A stretch of DNA of 64,000 bases, from positions 1 through 64,000 of the forward strand of contig NZ_AYKF01000110.1 in assembly GCF_003732545.1 (NCBI RefSeq), read 5' to 3'. Made by a program: the position numbers and the translations under genes. The stretch is from Salinisphaera orenii subsp. halophila YIM 95161. GTDB taxonomy: Bacteria; Pseudomonadota; Gammaproteobacteria; Nevskiales; Salinisphaeraceae. Shown one piece after another: positions 36,723 to 51,409 of this stretch (its first letter is position 1; each line of letters starts with the position of its first letter). The notes under the pieces are model-generated. The model did no database searches and was not told where the DNA came from. It saw nothing but the letters and a program-made list of their open reading frames with translations.

Positions 36723-38081
36723 ATGACTGAAACCAGCCATAACAATAACGAACGCCACCGCGTGGTCATCGTCGGTGGCGGCTTCGGCGGCCTGTTCGCC
36801 GCCCGCAAGCTCGGCGCCACCGGCTTCGACGTGACCCTGCTCGACAAGCGAAACTTCCATACCTTCCAGCCTCTGCTCTACCAGGTCGCCGCCGGCATGC
36901 TGACCACCGGCGACGTCTGTACGCCGCACCGCGTGACGCTGCGGCGCAAGAAGAACGTGCGCACGCTCATGAGCACCGTCTACGACATCGACCCGGCGCG
37001 CCGGGCGATCCGTCACGAGGCGGGCACGCTCACCTACGACACGCTGATCGTGGCCACCGGCGTCAAGCACGCCTATTTCGGCAACGACCAGTGGGCCGCC
37101 GACGCCCCGGGCCTGAAGACCGTGGAACACGCGCTGCGCATGCGCCGCCGGATCTTCCATGCCTTCGAGACCGCCGAGCTTACCAGCGACAGGGATGAAC
37201 GCGCGCCCTGGCTGAACTTCGTCATCGTCGGCGCCGGACCCACCGGGGTGGAGCTGGCCGGTGCGATCGCCGAACTCGCCCATCGCACCATGGTCGACGA
37301 CTTCCGTGCCATCGACCCGCAGTCGGCCCGCATCATGCTGGTGGAGGGCGCGAGCCGCGTGCTGCCGGTCTATCCGGAGAAACTCTCGCGCAAGGCCGAG
37401 GCGATGCTCGCCGAACTCGGCGTCGAGATCGTGACCGACACCCTGGTCTCCGACATCGACAGCGACGGGGTGGTCATGAAAGGGCCGGACGGCGAGCGGC
37501 GTGTGGCCTCGCACACGGTGCTCTGGGCCGCCGGTGTGCGGGCCTCGGTCTTCGGCGAGATCCTGGCCGAGCGCACCGGCACGCGCCCGGAGCGCGGCGG
37601 CCGGCTGCGTGTGGCCCCCGATCTGTCACTGCCCGGCTATCCGGAGATCTTCGTCATCGGCGACCTGGCCGCGGCCACCGATCGCCGCGGTCGGGCCGTG
37701 CCGGGGCTGGCGCCGGCCGCGATCCAGCAGGGCGAATACGTCGCCCGTCTGCTCAAGCGCCGGGCCGCCGGCAAGCCGGTGCGCGATTTCGCCTTCCGGG
37801 ACCAGGGCAGCATGGCCGTGATCGGCCGCAACCGTGCGGTGGGCAATCTGCCGTGGATGACCGTGTCCGGTTTCTCGGCCTGGCTGCTCTGGGTGCTCGT
37901 CCACATCTACGCGCTGATCGGCAGCGAGCGCCGGCTGCGGGTGATGCTGCAGTGGGTGTGGAAATACTTCACCCGCCGCACCGGCGACCGCCTGATCACC
38001 GGCCGACCGCCGAACACGCGGCGTCTGCACGACCGCGATGCCGGTGAAACCGGCACGAATCCGCCCGATCGCGGCGGCTAG
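36723..38081 (+). CDS. ndh: Type II NADH dehydrogenase (NDH-2)
   Basis: 452-residue membrane-associated FAD enzyme passing electrons from NADH to quinone without proton pumping. FAD-binding VVIVGGGFGGLFAARKL, NAD-binding VIVGAGPTGVELAG, and GDLAAATD near the second FAD site. The C-terminal FSAWLLWVLVHIYALIG segment is a likely membrane anchor. The Shine-Dalgarno is GGGGGAAAG just before ATG, complementary over 8 nt to C-rich loops of sRNA copy 2. Convergent with ntrC with 3 bp between stops. Confidence 0.92.
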   Translation: MTETSHNNNERHRVVIVGGGFGGLFAARKLGATGFDVTLLDKRNFHTFQPLLYQVAAGMLTTGDVCTPHRVTLRRKKNVRTLMSTVYDIDPARRAIRHEAGTLTYDTLIVATGVKHAYFGNDQWAADAPGLKTVEHALRMRRRIFHAFETAELTSDRDERAPWLNFVIVGAGPTGVELAGAIAELAHRTMVDDFRAIDPQSARIMLVEGASRVLPVYPEKLSRKAEAMLAELGVEIVTDTLVSDIDSDGVVMKGPDGERRVASHTVLWAAGVRASVFGEILAERTGTRPERGGRLRVAPDLSLPGYPEIFVIGDLAAATDRRGRAVPGLAPAAIQQGEYVARLLKRRAAGKPVRDFAFRDQGSMAVIGRNRAVGNLPWMTVSGFSAWLLWVLVHIYALIGSERRLRVMLQWVWKYFTRRTGDRLITGRPPNTRRLHDRDAGETGTNPPDRGG

Positions 38082-38084
38082 ACG

Positions 38085-39561
<1,477 letters not shown>

Positions 39562-39569
<8 letters not shown>

Positions 39570-40638
39570 CAATCGCCTCCAAAGGCAGAAATACGCTGAA
39601 CATGGTCTGGCCCGGGCGACTTTCGCACTCGATCAGGCCCTGGTGCAGGTGCACCAGATACTGCGCGATCGGCAGGCCCATGCCCGTGCCCTCGGCCCGC
39701 GAGCTGACCATCGGATGGAAGATGCGCGGCAGCAGGTCGGCGGGGATGCCCGGCCCGTTGTCGATGACGTCCACCCGGAGCACCAGCCGATGCTGCACGC
39801 CGCCGATGGTGAACAGGCGCTGGGTCCGGGTGCGCAGCAAGATTTCGCCGGAGCCGTCGAGCGCGGTCACGGCGTTGCCGACCACGTTGAAGAACGTCTG
39901 GATGAGCTGCTCGCGGTCGGCCTCGATCTCGGGAATGCTCGGATCGTAGTCGCGCACCAGCGCGACGTCGGCGCTCAGGTCGGCACCGACCAGCGCGCGC
40001 ACGTGTTCCAGCGGCTCGTGGATGTTGATCGCCTGCTTGTTCGGCGGCCGGCGCGGCCCGAGCAGACCGTCGACCAGGTTCTGCAGCCGATCGGCCTCGC
40101 GGATGATGACGGCGGTGAATTCCTTGAGCTCGTCATCGCCGATCTCGCGCTCGAGCAGCTGGGCCGCGCCCCGCAGCCCGCCGAGCGGATTCTTGATCTC
40201 GTGGGCCAGCCCCCGGATCATCTCGCGGTTGGCCAGATTCTGGATGCGCATCTGATCGTCGCGGGAGATCCGCAGCTGGCGATCCAGCGACAGGAATTCC
40301 AGCAGCAGGGCCGCTTCGCCGTTGCGATCGGTGAAGGGCGTGACCGTGCAGTCCACGGTCAGCGGTTCGCCACCGCCGGCGCGAAGATGCAGCTCCCGCT
40401 CGGTGAAGGCCGCGCCTTCGGCCAGTGCGCTGGCGAGCTTTTCGCGGTGATCCGCGAGGTAGGGCAGCGCCTTGTCGAACGGTTCGCGCCCGCAGTGGCG
40501 CGCCGAGACTCCGAACAGCATCTCGCTGGCGGTGTTGAGGTAGGTCACGCGCATGCGGTGGTCCAGACACACCACCGCCGTCTTGAGATTGTCGAGGATG
40601 GTGTCGGGGCGGATACCGGTACTGTCGCGAGGTGTCAT
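39562..40638 (-). CDS. ntrB: Nitrogen regulation sensor kinase NtrB
   Basis: 358-residue cytosolic histidine kinase/phosphatase. N-terminal PAS domain (about 15-120), phospho-acceptor His in GLAHEIKNPLGG, N box FNVVGNAVTALDG, G boxes DNGPGIPADL and GTGMGLPIAQ. Controlled in relatives by PII. ATG at 40636-40638 was preferred over a GTG two codons upstream; neither has a good Shine-Dalgarno. Translation of ntrC is coupled through an 8-nt overlap. Confidence 0.94.
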
Positions 40639-40707
40639 GGCCACTGCAGAAGCAAGACTCGGGCCAGTATGTGCGGCCTACAACATACGTCGCCGCCGGG
40701 CGACGCG

Positions 40708-41397
40708 CTACCTCGGCGGCGACGGCGCACCGCCGCTGCCCGGCGTGAATCGCGGTGCGGCCGGTGCGCCGTCGGCGTTGCCCGCCGGCGGCGCGGTCGC
40801 GACCCCGTCGGCATTCTCGCCACCGTCGTCGCCGCCCCCGCTCTGCGAGTCCGGATTGAGCGGCGATATCGCGGCGGGCGGCTGGACATAGAAGGTCACC
40901 GGCTCGGTGCGACGCAGTTCCCGACCTTCGTAGAGCAGTGCGGCGCTGAGCGTGTGCGAGCCGCGGGCGACGTTGGCCAGTTCCAGGCGGGTCTCGTCGG
41001 TGGGCGACTCCGGGATCGGACTGCCGTCCAGATAATAGGTGATCTGCTCGCCGTCGCGCAGATCGGCTTCGCCGCCGATGGTCAGCGATATCGGCACGAC
41101 GCCGCGGGCGTCCCGGAAGGTACGCCCGGCCTCGGGCCGAACCAGCTCGGGCCGGCGTGAATCGGGGGGCTCGTCCTCGGCCCGGCCGGCCTGGTACTCG
41201 TCCTGCAGCCGCTGCAGCGCGTCGGGATCGCTCTCGACACTCTGGATGCCCGGCAGATCGGCGCGCTCGGCTCGACTGCTGGCGGGGCTGTCGCTGTAAT
41301 GGCGCACGCCGTCGGCGCCGACCCAGGTATAGATGTCGGCGTGGGCCGGGCCCGTGGCGAACAGAATAGCGACGACGACGGTGGCGAGCATCCTCAT
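40708..41397 (-). CDS. DUF4124-domain periplasmic protein
   Basis: 229-residue exported protein. Signal peptide about 1-20 (LATVVVAILFATGPAHA) followed by the DUF4124 signature DIYTWVGADGVRHYSD, a charged linker, an Ig/Fn3-like beta domain (VPISLTIGGEADLRDGE ... VTFYVQPP), and a Gly/Pro/Ala-rich tail. Found between glnA and ntrBC in many gammaproteobacteria; function unknown, with no demonstrated role in nitrogen control. Separated from glnA by a strong terminator. Confidence 0.85.
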   Translation of the reverse strand: MRMLATVVVAILFATGPAHADIYTWVGADGVRHYSDSPASSRAERADLPGIQSVESDPDALQRLQDEYQAGRAEDEPPDSRRPELVRPEAGRTFRDARGVVPISLTIGGEADLRDGEQITYYLDGSPIPESPTDETRLELANVARGSHTLSAALLYEGRELRRTEPVTFYVQPPAAISPLNPDSQSGGGDDGGENADGVATAPPAGNADGAPAAPRFTPGSGGAPSPPR

Positions 41398-41426
41398 GCG
41401 ACGAATCTAGCGCAGCGACCGGACAT

Positions 41427-41458
41427 AAAAAAGGGCGCGCCCGACAACGGACGCGCCC
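41427..41458 (-). terminator. Intrinsic terminator after glnA
   Basis: Minus-strand stem of 10 bp (41449-41458 with 41433-41442, one G-U pair), 6-nt loop, then six Ts (plus-strand A run 41427-41432). It separates glnA from DUF4124-ntrBC, so ntrBC expression depends on read-through or its own promoter. Confidence 0.92.
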
Positions 41459-41500
41459 CGCCAATCGGGGCCGGCGACGCCGGCTCCGATCTCCCCTGAA

Positions 41501-42910
41501 TCAGCAGGAGTAGTACATCTCGAACTCGGCCGGGTGCGTGCTCATCTTGAGACGCAGCACTTCCTCCATCTTGAGCTCGATGTAGCCGTCGATGAGGTCG
41601 TCGGTGAACACGTCGCCCTTCTTGAGGAAGTCGCGGTCGTCGGACAGGGCCTTGAGCGCCTCCTCCAGCGACTGGGCCACCGTCGGGATGGCCTTTTCCT
41701 CTTCCGGCGGCAGATCGTAGAGATCCTTGTCCATGGCCTCGCCGGGATGGATCTTGTTCTGGATGCCGTCGAGACCGGCCATCATCATCGCGGTGAAGGC
41801 GAGATACGGGTTCGCGGTCGGATCCGGGAAGCGGACCTCGATGCGACGCGCCTTCGGGCTGGAGACCCACGGGATGCGGATCGAGGCCGAGCGGTTGCGG
41901 GCGGAATAGGCCAGCAGCACCGGGGCCTCGAAGCCCTTGACCAGGCGCTTGTAGCTGTTGGTCGAGGCATTGGCGAAGGCATTGATCGCCTTGGCGTGCT
42001 TGATGATGCCGCCGATGTAGAACAGCGCTTCCTCGGACAGGCCGCCGTACTCCTCGCCGGAGAAGATATTCTTGCCGTCCTTGGACAGCGACTGGTGCAC
42101 GTGCATGCCGGTGCCGTTGTCGCCGACCAGGGGCTTGGGCATGAAGGTCGCGGTCTTGCCGAAGCTGTGGGCGACGTTGGCCACGCAGTACTTGTAGACG
42201 AGCAGCTCATCGGCCTTCTTCACCAGCGTGTTGAACAGCATGCCGATCTCGCCCTGACCGGCAGTGCCCACTTCGTGGTGGTGCACTTCGATGGTCAGAC
42301 CCATCTCTTCCATGGCCAGGCACATGGCCGAGCGCACGTCCTGGTGGGAGTCGACGGGCGGCACGGGGACATAGCCGCCCTTGATCCCGGGGCGATGGCC
42401 CATGTTGCCTTCCGGATAGGCCTTGTTGCTGCTCCACCAGGCCTCTTCGGAATCGATCGAGAAGCCGGCACCCTTCATCTCGTTGTGCCAGGACACGGAG
42501 TCGAACACGAAGAACTCGGCCTCCGGCCCGAACAGGGCGGTGTCGGCGATGCCGGTGGAGGCGAGATAGGCCTCGGCACGCTTGGCGACGGTACGCGGGT
42601 CGCGCTCGTAGCCCATCATCGTGTTGGGCTCGAGGACGTCACAGCGGATGATGACCGTGGGCTCCTCGAAGAACGGATCCAGCACCGCGGTGCTGTCGTC
42701 CGGCATCATCACCATGTCGGAATCGTTGATGCCCTTCCAGCCGTCGATGGACGAGCCGTCGAACATCTTGCCTTCTTCCATGAACTCTTCGTCGACGACA
42801 TGCGCCGGCATGGTCATGTGCTGTTCCTTGCCGCGCGTGTCACAGAAGCGGAAGTCCACGAACTTGGCTTCGCTTTCCTTAATGAGTTTGAGCGCTTCGC
42901 TACTCGACAT
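41501..42910 (-). CDS. glnA: Glutamine synthetase, type I
   Basis: 469-residue central ammonium-assimilation enzyme making glutamine from glutamate, ammonia and [21 protein letters not shown], the MHVHQSL and [12 protein letters not shown]/metal segments, and the adenylylation-tyrosine region [10 protein letters not shown] are present, so it is the adenylylatable GS-I beta type. ATG at 42908-42910 has an AAGGAG 6 nt upstream. Expression is predicted to be nitrogen-controlled by the sigma-54 promoter and two NtrC boxes upstream. Confidence 0.96.
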   Translation of the reverse strand: MSSSEALKLIKESEAKFVDFRFCDTRGKEQHMTMPAHVVDEEFMEEGKMFDGSSIDGWKGINDSDMVMMPDDSTAVLDPFFEEPTVIIRCDVLEPNTMMGYERDPRTVAKRAEAYLASTGIADTALFGPEAEFFVFDSVSWHNEMKGAGFSIDSEEAWWSSNKAYPEGNMGHRPGIKGGYVPVPPVDSHQDVRSAMCLAMEEMGLTIEVHHHEVGTAGQGEIGMLFNTLVKKADELLVYKYCVANVAHSFGKTATFMPKPLVGDNGTGMHVHQSLSKDGKNIFSGEEYGGLSEEALFYIGGIIKHAKAINAFANASTNSYKRLVKGFEAPVLLAYSARNRSASIRIPWVSSPKARRIEVRFPDPTANPYLAFTAMMMAGLDGIQNKIHPGEAMDKDLYDLPPEEEKAIPTVAQSLEEALKALSDDRDFLKKGDVFTDDLIDGYIELKMEEVLRLKMSTHPAEFEMYYSC

Positions 42911-42977
42911 GATGACTCCTTGTGTGTGGACTCGGCTGCCGTGTCGGCGGCAGTGTCGCGAGGACAACCACTATAAA

Positions 42978-42993
42978 CGCAGTTTCCATGCCA
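42978..42993 (-). promoter_or_regulatory. Sigma-54 promoter of glnA
   Basis: Minus strand TGGCATGGAAACTGCG, matching the TGGCACG-N4-TTGC consensus with the invariant GG and GC dinucleotides at the right 12-nt register. Predicted transcription start near 42967, about 57 nt before the glnA ATG. Confidence 0.8.
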
Positions 42994-43054
42994 CGTCACG
43001 GACGCGCTTCATCGGGGCACAGGGGCGGCAAACGCCACATTATCGCGCATCAAA

Positions 43055-43100
43055 TGCACTAAAACGATGCTTTCGAGGCGATATGCACTGTTTTGGTTCA
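43055..43100 (-). promoter_or_regulatory. Two NtrC-binding-site-like repeats upstream of glnA
   Basis: Plus-strand TGCACTAAAACGATGCT (43055-43071) and TGCACTGTTTTGGTTCA (43084-43100) both fit the TGCACT-N4-TGGTGCA pattern, matching 4 and 6 of 7 bases in the second half-site. They are 29 bp apart and roughly 90-130 bp upstream of the predicted glnA start, a normal enhancer position. The pair also lies upstream of divergent glyQ. Confidence 0.65.
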
Positions 43101-43166
43101 TACCGCGATCTGCCGTGAACGGGGCGGCTTCCGTTATACTTCCGGCCTGTTTCAAGGGGTTCTGGC

Positions 43167-44059
<893 letters not shown>

Positions 44060-44063
<4 letters not shown>

Positions 44064-46132
44064 CCGCACCGCTGCTCATCGAGATCGGCGTCGAGGAGCT
44101 GCCGCCGAACGCCATGCGTCGGCTGGCCGATGCATTCGCCGACGGTCTCGCCCTTGCTCTGGACGAGGCGGGCCTGGAGCGCGGCGCCGTCACGCGTCAC
44201 GCGACGCCGCGCCGTCTGGCCGTGACCATCGACGACGTCGCGGCCGAAACCGCGCCGGCGGCCATCGAGAAGGCCGGCCCGACGGTGGCGATCGCCTTCG
44301 ACGACGAGGGCGCGCCGACGGCCGCGGCCGAGGGCTTCGCCCGATCGCTGGGCACTCGGGTCGAAGCACTCGTACGCGAGGATAGCGATAAGGGCGAACG
44401 CCTCGTCTATCGCAGCACCGAACCGGGCAAACCGCTCGCGTCGTTGCTTCAGCCGGCGGTCGACGAGGTGCTGCGCCGCCTGCCGATCCCAAAACGCATG
44501 CGCTGGGGCGACTCCGAGGCGGCCTTCGTGCGGCCGGTTCACTGGGTGGTGGCGCTGCACGACGACACCATCGTTCCGCTGACGGTGTTCGAAGAAAGCG
44601 CGGATCGCGTCACCCGCGGGCACCGATTCCATCACCCCGAGCCCATCGCACTCGCTCGAGCGGCCGACTATGCCGCCCGGCTGCGCGATCCCGGCTGCGT
44701 GATCGTCGATCCCGACCATCGCAAGGCCCGCATCGTCGAGCAGGTCGAGGCCGCCGCCGCCGAGTGCGGCGGACGGGCGTTGATCGACGACGCCCTGGCG
44801 GAGGAGGTATCCGCACTCGTGGAATGGCCGGTGGGGATCAGCGGCGACTTCGACGCGCGCTTCATGGTCCTGCCACGCGAGGTACTGATCTCCACGCTGG
44901 AAGGACACCAGCGCTACTTCCCGGTCGAGGGGCCGGACGGCGCACTCCTGCCCGCCTTCGTGACGGTGGCCAACATCGACAGCGCCGACGTGGCCCAGGT
45001 GATCGCGGGCAACGAACGGGTGGTGCGGCCACGGCTGGCCGACGCCCTGTTCTTCTGGGAGCAGGATCGCCAGCACGGTCTCGAGGCCCACATCGACGGC
45101 CTGGCCCGCGTGAGCTTCCAGAAGGAGCTGGGATCGCTGGCCGACAAGAGCGCGCGCATCGGCCGCCTCATGCGGCATCTCAACGCCGCCGTCGGGGCCG
45201 AGCACGACCACGTCGAACGCGCCGCGGCACTGGCCAAGACCGACCTCCTGACCGAAATGGTCGACGAGTTTCCCGACCTGCAGGGCGTGATGGGCTGCTA
45301 TTACGCCCGCGACGCCGGCGAGCCGGAGGCCGTCGCCACGGCCCTGGCCGAGCAGTACGCCCCGGCAGCCGCCGGAGCGCCGATCGCATCGACCCGCGTC
45401 GGCCAACTGCTCGCGCTGGCGGATCGTCTCGACACGCTGGCGGGCATCTTCGCCATCGGCAAGCGCCCGAGCGGCGACAAGGATCCGTTCGGGCTGCGCC
45501 GGGCCGCCCTCGGCGTGCTGCGCACGCTGATCGAAGCCGAGCTTCCGATCGACCTCGCGAGTGCGATCGACACCGCCGTCGCAATGCAGCCGGTTGAAGG
45601 TGCCGAGGATACGGCCGCCGCGCTCTGGATGTTCCACATGGAACGTCTGCGCGGCTATTACGGCGATCGCGGCATCAGCGGCGACCGCTTCGATGCCGTG
45701 GCCGCCCTCGACCTCGTGGACATGACCGATTTCGAGGCGCGCATCCGGGCCGTAACCGCCTTCGCCGAACTGCCCGCGGCCGCTGTCGTCTGCGCCGCCC
45801 ACAAGCGGATACGCAACATCCTGCGCAAGAACGCGGTAGCCGCGGATGGCACGGGTTTCGAGCCCGCGCGTCTTACCGAACCGGCCGAGCGTGCGCTGGC
45901 CGAAAGCATGGCGGCACGCCAAAATGCGATCGCGGAGGCGGTGCAGACTCGGCGCTATGAACCGGCCCTGGAGCAGGTCGCGATGCTGGCCGAACCGCTT
46001 GACGCCTTTTTCGATCAGGTCATGGTGATGGTCGACGACCCGGCGCTGCGCGACAACCGCCTCGCCCTGCTGAAGGCGCTCGACGGCCTGTGCCGCCAGG
46101 TGGTGGACGTCTCGCGATTGGCGCTAGACTAG
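44060..46132 (+). CDS. glyS: Glycyl-tRNA synthetase beta subunit
   Basis: 690-residue tRNA-binding subunit, starting [15 protein letters not shown] and including [29 protein letters not shown], an HD-like central region and a C-terminal anticodon-binding DALR-like helical domain. Start at 44060 is fixed by the 4-nt overlap with glyQ. A near match to parS lies inside at 45630-45645. Confidence 0.95.
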
Positions 46133-46136
46133 TCCC

Positions 46137-46691
46137 ATGAATCTGGTCATCCTCGATCGCGACGGCGTCATCAACGAAGACAGCGACGACTTCATCAAGT
46201 CGCCGGCGGAGTGGCGGCCGATCCCGGGCAGCCTCGAGGCCATCGTGCGGCTCAAGCACGCGGGTCTGACCGTGATGGTGGCCAGCAACCAGTCCGGCCT
46301 CGCCCGCGGCCTGTTCGATTACGACGGCCTGTTCGCCGTGCATGACAAGATGACACGCATGCTCGCCGATCTTGGCACCCACGTCGACGGCATCTTCTTC
46401 TGCCCACACGGCCCCGACGACGGCTGCGGCTGTCGCAAGCCGCAAATCGGGCTGTTCGAGGACATGGGACGCCGACTCGGGCGCACGATCCGCGGTGCGC
46501 CCTTCGTCGGTGACAGCGTCACGGACGTCGAGGCCGCACGGGCCGCGGGCCTGCACCCGATATTCGTCGAAACCGGCAAGCGCGTCGATACCGACGCTCC
46601 GGCACTCGCGGACGTCGAGAGCCATACGGATCTCGCCGCCGCCGCCGACGCCTTGATCGCCGCCCGCAAGAACAGGCGCCGGCGCCAGTAG
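46137..46691 (+). CDS. gmhB: D-glycero-beta-D-manno-heptose 1,7-bisphosphate 7-phosphatase
   Basis: 184-residue HAD phosphatase for ADP-heptose synthesis in LPS inner core. Motif I LDRDGVINED, motif II VASNQSGLARG, zinc-binding CPHGPDDGCGCRKP, motif III/IV GDSVTDVEAARAAG. Begins 4 nt after glyS, giving glyQ-glyS-gmhB, an order shared with Pseudomonas. C-terminal extension ends in a basic cluster. Confidence 0.93.
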   Translation: MNLVILDRDGVINEDSDDFIKSPAEWRPIPGSLEAIVRLKHAGLTVMVASNQSGLARGLFDYDGLFAVHDKMTRMLADLGTHVDGIFFCPHGPDDGCGCRKPQIGLFEDMGRRLGRTIRGAPFVGDSVTDVEAARAAGLHPIFVETGKRVDTDAPALADVESHTDLAAAADALIAARKNRRRRQ

Positions 46692-46729
46692 CAGCCGGCA
46701 CGCGGTCGGTCTGGCCGCCGCTGGCCGGG

Positions 46730-49180
<2,451 letters not shown>

Positions 49181-49194
49181 TTAACCGCGTGATT

Positions 49195-50283
49195 TTAGCA
49201 CGCGTCGTCGCCATGGGCCGTCACGCGCCCTTGTTCCACGTGGAACAATCGTCGCGGTGTCAGCGCGGCCGGAACGAGTGCGGCCTCCAGAAACGTAACG
49301 AAGCACTGACCGCCGAGGCCGGCGATCTCCGCGGCGAGCCCGTCGCGGTACTGCGGCCCCAGCTCGGCCGCGAGGTCATCGACAAGAAGGATCGGCTGCA
49401 CGCCGCGCCGTAAGTGCAGCAAACGGGCCTGGACAATCAGCAACGCCGCTGTAAGGACTTTCTGTTGCCCCCGTGATACCCAGTCCCGGGCCGTCGTTTC
49501 AGCGACTGATATCCGGAGATCGGCACGGTGGGGGCCGCGCTGGGTGAAACCCATGCGTTGATCCTGATCCAAACCGGCCGCCAAGGCGGCGCCGAACCCC
49601 TCATCGTGGCGCCAGCCGGGTTCATAGTCGATGGCGATCGTCGCCTCACCGAGCAGGCGTTCCGCCTGGGCCGGCATATAACGGCGTATATCCTCGATAT
49701 AGGCACGTCGGCAGGCGTCAACGATTTCGGCGTTGTGCACGAGCTCGGCGTCCCATGCAATGACGTCCTTTTTAGCCCAGCGCGCCTTCAACGCGCGATT
49801 GCGCTGCCGCAGAGCGCGTCGGTACCGATGCCATGCGGGAAAGAACGCCTGTTCCACGTGGAACACGCCCCAGTCGAGAAAATGCCGGCGATAACGCGGC
49901 CCCTGTTCCAGAAGGCGATGCAGATTCGGGTCGATGAGCTGGAGCGGGAATGCGTTGACGAGATCGAGGCGGGTAGTGCTTGGGTTGCCATCACAGCGAT
50001 AGTGCATGCCGCGACGATCGCGCTGCACCGCCAACTGCCGGCTGCGTTGTTCGCCGGACTCGATCAAGCCGTGCACCGTGAATGCGGTCTGTCCCTCCCG
50101 GACCGCGGGACGAGCCGTTGCGTGTCGAAACGATTGGCCGCGGCCCAGAATGTAAAGCGCCTCCAGGAGACTGGTTTTCCCGGAGGCGTTATCGCCCGTG
50201 ATGACGTTGACGCCCGGGCCTGGATTGATCTCGAGTGCCTCGAAACAGCGAAAATCGGTCAATCGAAGCCGGGTCAATTGCAT
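49195..50283 (-). CDS. recF: DNA replication and repair protein RecF
   Basis: 362-residue SMC-like ATPase loading RecA at gaps with RecO and RecR. Starts MQLTRLRLTDFRCF; Walker A GDNASGKTS; signature SRGQQKVLTAALLI; Walker B ILLVDDLAAEL. ATG at 50281-50283 lies 10 bp beyond the dnaN stop. Two perfect parS-like palindromes fall inside it, encoding the FHVEQ peptide both times, so the reading frame tolerates the sites. Confidence 0.95.
   Translation of the reverse strand: MQLTRLRLTDFRCFEALEINPGPGVNVITGDNASGKTSLLEALYILGRGQSFRHATARPAVREGQTAFTVHGLIESGEQRSRQLAVQRDRRGMHYRCDGNPSTTRLDLVNAFPLQLIDPNLHRLLEQGPRYRRHFLDWGVFHVEQAFFPAWHRYRRALRQRNRALKARWAKKDVIAWDAELVHNAEIVDACRRAYIEDIRRYMPAQAERLLGEATIAIDYEPGWRHDEGFGAALAAGLDQDQRMGFTQRGPHRADLRISVAETTARDWVSRGQQKVLTAALLIVQARLLHLRRGVQPILLVDDLAAELGPQYRDGLAAEIAGLGGQCFVTFLEAALVPAALTPRRLFHVEQGRVTAHGDDAC
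49232..49247. other. parS-like centromere site 1
   Basis: Perfect palindrome TGTTCCACGTGGAACA, identical to the ParB-binding parS form used by Pseudomonas. Located inside the 3' end of recF, about 2.3 kb from the oriC candidate, where parS clusters normally sit. parA and parB are not in the window. Confidence 0.85.
49850..49865. other. parS-like centromere site 2
   Basis: Second exact copy of TGTTCCACGTGGAACA, 618 bp from site 1 and also within recF. Two perfect 16-bp palindromes in one gene are not expected by chance. Confidence 0.85.
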
Positions 50284-50293
50284 TTTTGCGGGA

Positions 50294-51394
50294 CTAGAGT
50301 CGCATGGGCATGACGACGTAGCGCGTCGACGGGTCGTCCGTCGCCTGCAGTAGTCCGCTGCTGTCCGGGCCGGAAAGTGAGAGGGTGAACTCTTCGCTGC
50401 GCATCGCACCGAGCGCTTCCAGCAGATAATTCACGTTGAATCCGATCTCCATCGGTTGATTATCGTAGCTGACCTGGAGCTCGTCTTCGGCTTCCTCACG
50501 CTCCACGTTCTGAGCCTGTAGACGAAGCGTATGTTCGCTCAGGGCCAGTCGGACACCACCGAACTTCTCGTTCGACAGAATCGCGGTGCGCGACAAGGCC
50601 TGGCGGATGACGTCGCGGTTGGCGGCCATGATCTTGTCGACGTCGGTCGGAATGACCCGCTCGTAGTCGGGAAAACGGCCATCGATCAGCTTCGTGGTGA
50701 ATACGAGGCCGGGCAGCTGTAGCCGCAGGTGTTTGCTGGACAACTGGATACTGATCTCGGCATCGCTGTTGTCCAGAAGGCGTACGAGCTCGGTGATCGC
50801 TTTGCGTGGAATGATCGCCTGCGTAGGTTCTTCGATGTCGATGGTCGCTTCGGCGTCGCTGAGTGCGAGGCGGTGACCGTCTGTGGCGACACATCGCAGG
50901 CGGTCGGAACGCAGTGCCAGTAGCAGACCGTTGAGGTAATACCGCACATCCTGGTGGGCCATCGCGAAATGAGTGCGCTCGAGCAGTCCTCGCAGTGTGT
51001 TTTCCGGGATCGTGAAGTGATCGCCGGCTTCGACTTCATCAAGATGGGGCCAATCCTGGGCGGATAGGGTGGCGAGCGTGAAGCGTGATCGGCCCGATTG
51101 CACACGCGTTTGCTGTTGTTCCTGTGATAACTGTACCTCGGCGTCGTCCGGAAGACCTCGGCAGATGTCGAGAAGTTTTCGTGCGGGTACGGCAGCGCTG
51201 CCGGGTTGACCGACGACAGCGCTACATTCGGTTATCAGTTCAAGTTCGAGGTCGGTCGCCGTCAGTACGAGTCGATCGTTATCGGCCTTGAACAGCACGT
51301 TGGAGAGAATCGGCATGGTCTGGCGTCGCTCGACGACGCCGATGACGGTCTGAAGGGCCGATAGTAGATCCCTGCGCTGTATCGAAAATTGCAT
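50294..51394 (-). CDS. dnaN: DNA polymerase III beta sliding clamp
   Basis: 366-residue processivity clamp of three similar domains. MQFSIQRRDLLSALQTV start, RTHFAMAHQDVRYYLNGLL in domain 2, and the C-terminal YVVMPMRL are typical. Full length. Codon use here looks slightly less GC-rich than in the surroundings, as is common for conserved replication genes. Transcription starts in the oriC-like region upstream. Confidence 0.96.
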   Translation of the reverse strand: MQFSIQRRDLLSALQTVIGVVERRQTMPILSNVLFKADNDRLVLTATDLELELITECSAVVGQPGSAAVPARKLLDICRGLPDDAEVQLSQEQQQTRVQSGRSRFTLATLSAQDWPHLDEVEAGDHFTIPENTLRGLLERTHFAMAHQDVRYYLNGLLLALRSDRLRCVATDGHRLALSDAEATIDIEEPTQAIIPRKAITELVRLLDNSDAEISIQLSSKHLRLQLPGLVFTTKLIDGRFPDYERVIPTDVDKIMAANRDVIRQALSRTAILSNEKFGGVRLALSEHTLRLQAQNVEREEAEDELQVSYDNQPMEIGFNVNYLLEALGAMRSEEFTLSLSGPDSSGLLQATDDPSTRYVVMPMRL

Positions 51395-51409
51395 GGCTGC
51401 GGCTCCCGT

